DNA of 16,024 nucleotides from assembly GCA_964636895.1 (NCBI GenBank), contig CAZWUW010000069.1, positions 1 through 16,024 of the forward strand, in the 5' to 3' direction. Below the pieces are notes generated by a model. It saw only the letters and a program-made list of their open reading frames with translations, ran no database searches and was not told where the DNA came from. Source of the DNA: CAZWUW01 sp964636895 (lineage in GTDB: Bacteria > Bacillota > Thermincolia > Thermincolales > CAZWUW01). Positions 14,044 to 16,024 of this stretch are shown here, in pieces. Positions within the stretch are counted from its first letter, which is position 1. Every line of letters starts with the position of its first letter. The position numbers and the translations under genes were made by a program.

Positions 14044-15057
14044 CTACTTATTGGCAACCTTGTTAACATTCTTAATCAGGATGGAAATAGTCCCGTCCGG
14101 GTTATTGATAAATTCCATTACTTCCTTATCTCCATAAAAATGAGACGGGAAATTAATCTCAATGCCGCTGTCGGTCTTTAGTCTCTGGGTTCTGAACTTC
14201 TTGCCGGTATTGTTGTGCTCCGGAATGACCACCGTGTCTTCAACCAGTCCCGCTTTTTTAACCTCGACCAGGTATTCCTCTTTGCAGGCCGTGTTGCCGC
14301 CAAAAACCCGCTCCGCTACTTGATCAACCTTTATTTCATTGGTCTCTTCCATGCTCTCAGCCAGACAACTGCGGAGTTTCGTTACCTTGTCAAAGTCCTT
14401 GTCCAGATGCTTTCTGCTTATCTTGCCAACCGTTTTATCCAATATTTTTAGCTTCTGAGCACAGGACAGTTCGCTCCGGCATTTTAGAAAATATTTCGCC
14501 AGATAGTATTCTTTTTTGTCGCAGATCTCATATTGTTTTTCCAGTAAGCTTAACCCCAAATCGCCGAGATTAACAAACACACATTCATCAGCTTTTTGTG
14601 CTTCCCCCGGCAAGGTGGTCTTTTGCTTTATCAACCTGTTAATGCTGCCGGCATCGGCGTTTGCCACATAATGAATATAGCTGCTCCGGTAATTGAGTTT
14701 AAGCAAACCAAAGTACCTAGCCCCGGCAGCTTCAAAGAGACAAAAAATAACATCCCCTGATGGAATCAGGGGATTCTCCCGCATAATCGAAAACAGCCTT
14801 TGCGCCAGCTCAATACTTACTTCAGTAAACATAGCCTCATCCTGACACAAGCGGGTGCATAAATCATAAACTTCACTTCCGTCCGGGTTAAACCACGCCT
14901 TTTTTATATCCCCGTCATTTTGCACTTTAGAAATATGCTTTGTCAGAAAATCACTGACATCTTTATCAATATCAAGCTCTTGGGCCGAAAGTACCGGTGC
15001 CCCATGATTAGTATCCAAAATATGCAATATGGCCTTGTCTAACTTTATATCTTCCAT
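14044..15057 (-). CDS. 37-kDa nucleoid-associated protein (NdpA/NA37 family)
   Basis: 337 residues matching the PF04245-type nucleoid-associated protein: N-terminal AILHILDTNHGAPVLSAQELD, central MRENPLIPSGDVIFCLFEAAGARYFGLLKLNYR, and a late FPSHFYGDKEVMEFINNPDGTISILIKNV. This length is normal for the family. The ATG at 15057 has AAAGGAG at suitable spacing. E. coli YejK belongs to this family and binds nucleoid or replication machinery; in Gram-positives these proteins often sit in variable regions, and their role is poorly known. The gene ends just before the hairpin element. Start and upstream junction carry a small tandem duplication. Confidence 0.85.
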   Translation of the reverse strand: MEDIKLDKAILHILDTNHGAPVLSAQELDIDKDVSDFLTKHISKVQNDGDIKKAWFNPDGSEVYDLCTRLCQDEAMFTEVSIELAQRLFSIMRENPLIPSGDVIFCLFEAAGARYFGLLKLNYRSSYIHYVANADAGSINRLIKQKTTLPGEAQKADECVFVNLGDLGLSLLEKQYEICDKKEYYLAKYFLKCRSELSCAQKLKILDKTVGKISRKHLDKDFDKVTKLRSCLAESMEETNEIKVDQVAERVFGGNTACKEEYLVEVKKAGLVEDTVVIPEHNNTGKKFRTQRLKTDSGIEINFPSHFYGDKEVMEFINNPDGTISILIKNVNKVANK

Positions 15058-15066
15058 TCATCCAAC

Positions 15067-15120
15067 TCCTTTATCCGCTAACCGGTTACCTCTTCAGGTT
15101 CCGTTATACGCTAACCGGTT
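15067..15120. repeat. Imperfect 33-bp tandem duplication at a gene junction
   Basis: Plus-strand 15067-15087 and 15100-15120 match at 19 of 21 positions, offset by exactly 33 bp, with core CGCTAACCGGTT. One copy provides the stop codon of the cysteine-cluster gene and the other lies at the ribosome site of the nucleoid-associated protein gene. A related CTTACCGGTT occurs near 15577-15586 at the next upstream gene junction. Confidence 0.7.
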
Positions 15121-15578
15121 CTTCTGATTCTAACCTGCTCCTCATCACTATCATCACTCACCAGAATTATATCTGCCGTAAGGCCGGCATACTCCTGTTT
15201 GGGGAAACAGTCGCGATAATAACCGCAGGCATAGGTATAGGGAGTGAAATAATGCGGCATCTGGCCATAGAAGGGAAAACCCTTGCAAACATTGGGCCGG
15301 CCACCATGCATCCGGCATTTATTAGTCCCCGGGTCAAGCAAAGTGCAAAGCCACCACGCTCCGGCCTCCATCTTGCGGAATAAATCGGAGAACTCCAGGT
15401 CCGGCCGCAGCTCAAACACCTGTTTCAGATCAATATACTGCCAATTTTTCAAAATAAACGCGGCATCCTCATTGCCCGACTCAGACTCCTCTTTGAGGAA
15501 TTCCGGCGTCATCCGGGCCTCCAAATGAATGGCCCGGCAGCAGTTGCCGCACAGCTTGCACTCATAAATATTATTCAC
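15111..15578 (-). CDS. YkgJ-type cysteine-cluster (Zn/Fe-binding) protein
   Basis: 155 residues. The N-terminal CKLCGNCC (Cys7, 10, 13, 14) followed by Cys78, Cys88 and Cys98 in CRMHGGRPNVCKGFPF is the signature of the YkgJ/UPF0153 family, which is thought to bind an Fe-S cluster or zinc. Extra cysteines (118, 124) lie in ACGYYRDCF. The protein is soluble, with no signal peptide. The GTG start at 15578 directly follows the TAA of the DEAD-box helicase gene, so translation is probably coupled. Family function is unknown. Confidence 0.88.
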   Translation of the reverse strand: MNNIYECKLCGNCCRAIHLEARMTPEFLKEESESGNEDAAFILKNWQYIDLKQVFELRPDLEFSDLFRKMEAGAWWLCTLLDPGTNKCRMHGGRPNVCKGFPFYGQMPHYFTPYTYACGYYRDCFPKQEYAGLTADIILVSDDSDEEQVRIRRTG

Positions 15579-16024
15579 TTACCGGTTCCCTTTCCGCATC
15601 GTTTTTTCCTGCAGCTTTTTCTTTACCGGAACCACTTTGTCTGCAGCAATGCCGTATTCACTTATATTAATACCTAATTGATCCTCATATTTGGCCATAA
15701 TAAATTTCTGCTCCACAGTTACAAAGCTGATTGCCAGTCCCGCCTTGCCGGCCCGGCCGGTGCGACCGGCCCGGTGAATATAATGCTGACTGTCAACAGG
15801 CAAGTCAAAGTTAAATACTATATCATTGTCTTTTACGTCCATCCCCCGGGCAAAAATATCTGTAGTAACCAATATTCGGGCCTGGCCTGACCTGAAGCGG
15901 TCCAATACCCGCTTTCTTTCCGGTGCGCTCAAGTCACTGTTCAACCCCACACTACTCAGGCCAAAATCCGCAAATCGCTTTACAAAAGGTTTAACCCCCT
16001 TGTTGCTGTTGATAAACACAATTG
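15579..16024 (-). CDS. DEAD-box RNA helicase, C-terminal part (5' end outside window)
   Basis: The frame is open to the right edge. About 148 residues of the second RecA domain are visible: IVFINSNKGV (motif IV region), ILVTTDIFARGMDV (motif V) and YIHRAGRTGRAGKAG (motif VI, with the RNA-helicase HRxGRxGR form). A short tail rich in lysine ends in RKGNR. The GTG at 16019 is internal and is not the real start. RNA unwinding in ribosome assembly or RNA decay is typical of the family. Confidence 0.95.
   Translation of the reverse strand, partial: IVFINSNKGVKPFVKRFADFGLSSVGLNSDLSAPERKRVLDRFRSGQARILVTTDIFARGMDVKDNDIVFNFDLPVDSQHYIHRAGRTGRAGKAGLAISFVTVEQKFIMAKYEDQLGINISEYGIAADKVVPVKKKLQEKTMRKGNR

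Noticed and set aside
13881..14069. Minus-strand ORF spanning the hairpin element
   Set aside because: It is a different frame from the AAA remnant, Arg-rich with no family features, and crosses the element and the end of the upstream gene.

Overview
The window reads as chromosome of an anaerobic, spore-former-type Bacillota (class Clostridia; a Peptococcaceae/Desulfotomaculum-like lineage is my guess from gene style, not proven). Supporting signs are strong GGAGG ribosome sites, TTG and GTG starts, a Firmicutes-type cyclic-di-GMP-I riboswitch, a TPP-controlled thiamine salvage operon and a very long secreted YD-repeat protein. Nearly everything is on the minus strand; only one short transcription unit (about 9566-10098) is on the plus strand.

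Region 1 (1-6043, minus). A promoter, a cyclic-di-GMP-I riboswitch and an intrinsic terminator precede a giant secreted RHS/YD-repeat protein. About 1925 residues are visible and the gene runs off the left edge. Its order is signal peptide, glutamine-amidotransferase-like domain, Ig-like segment, DUF6531-like segment, about 60 YD repeats, then an extremely charged Lys/Asp/Glu tract. The regulatory DNA overlaps the end of a start-less gene remnant (5907-6395) that is open directly after the thiD stop codon.

Region 2 (6396-9474, minus). A compact thiamine operon, thiM-thiE-HAD phosphatase-thiD, has overlapping or coupled genes and is driven by a sigma-A-type promoter and a TPP riboswitch with terminator. 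It salvages hydroxyethylthiazole and HMP and couples them to thiamine phosphate.

Region 3 (9566-10098, plus). A promoter leads into a roughly 125-nt GC-rich leader with mutually exclusive hairpins ending in a strong intrinsic terminator, then a 67-residue single-pass membrane peptide with a basic tail. Its stop codon lies in a hairpin element that recurs at 13994-14036.

Region 4 (10190-16024, minus). In transcription order: a DEAD-box RNA helicase (5' end outside the window), a YkgJ-type cysteine-cluster protein, a 37-kDa nucleoid-associated protein, a 5'-truncated AAA ATPase cut at the second hairpin element, a 1038-residue PLD-nuclease/SF2-helicase/DUF3427 protein and a MutT-like NUDIX hydrolase. 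The helicase-NUDIX pair looks like a DNA repair or defence module; that role is inferred from domain content only.
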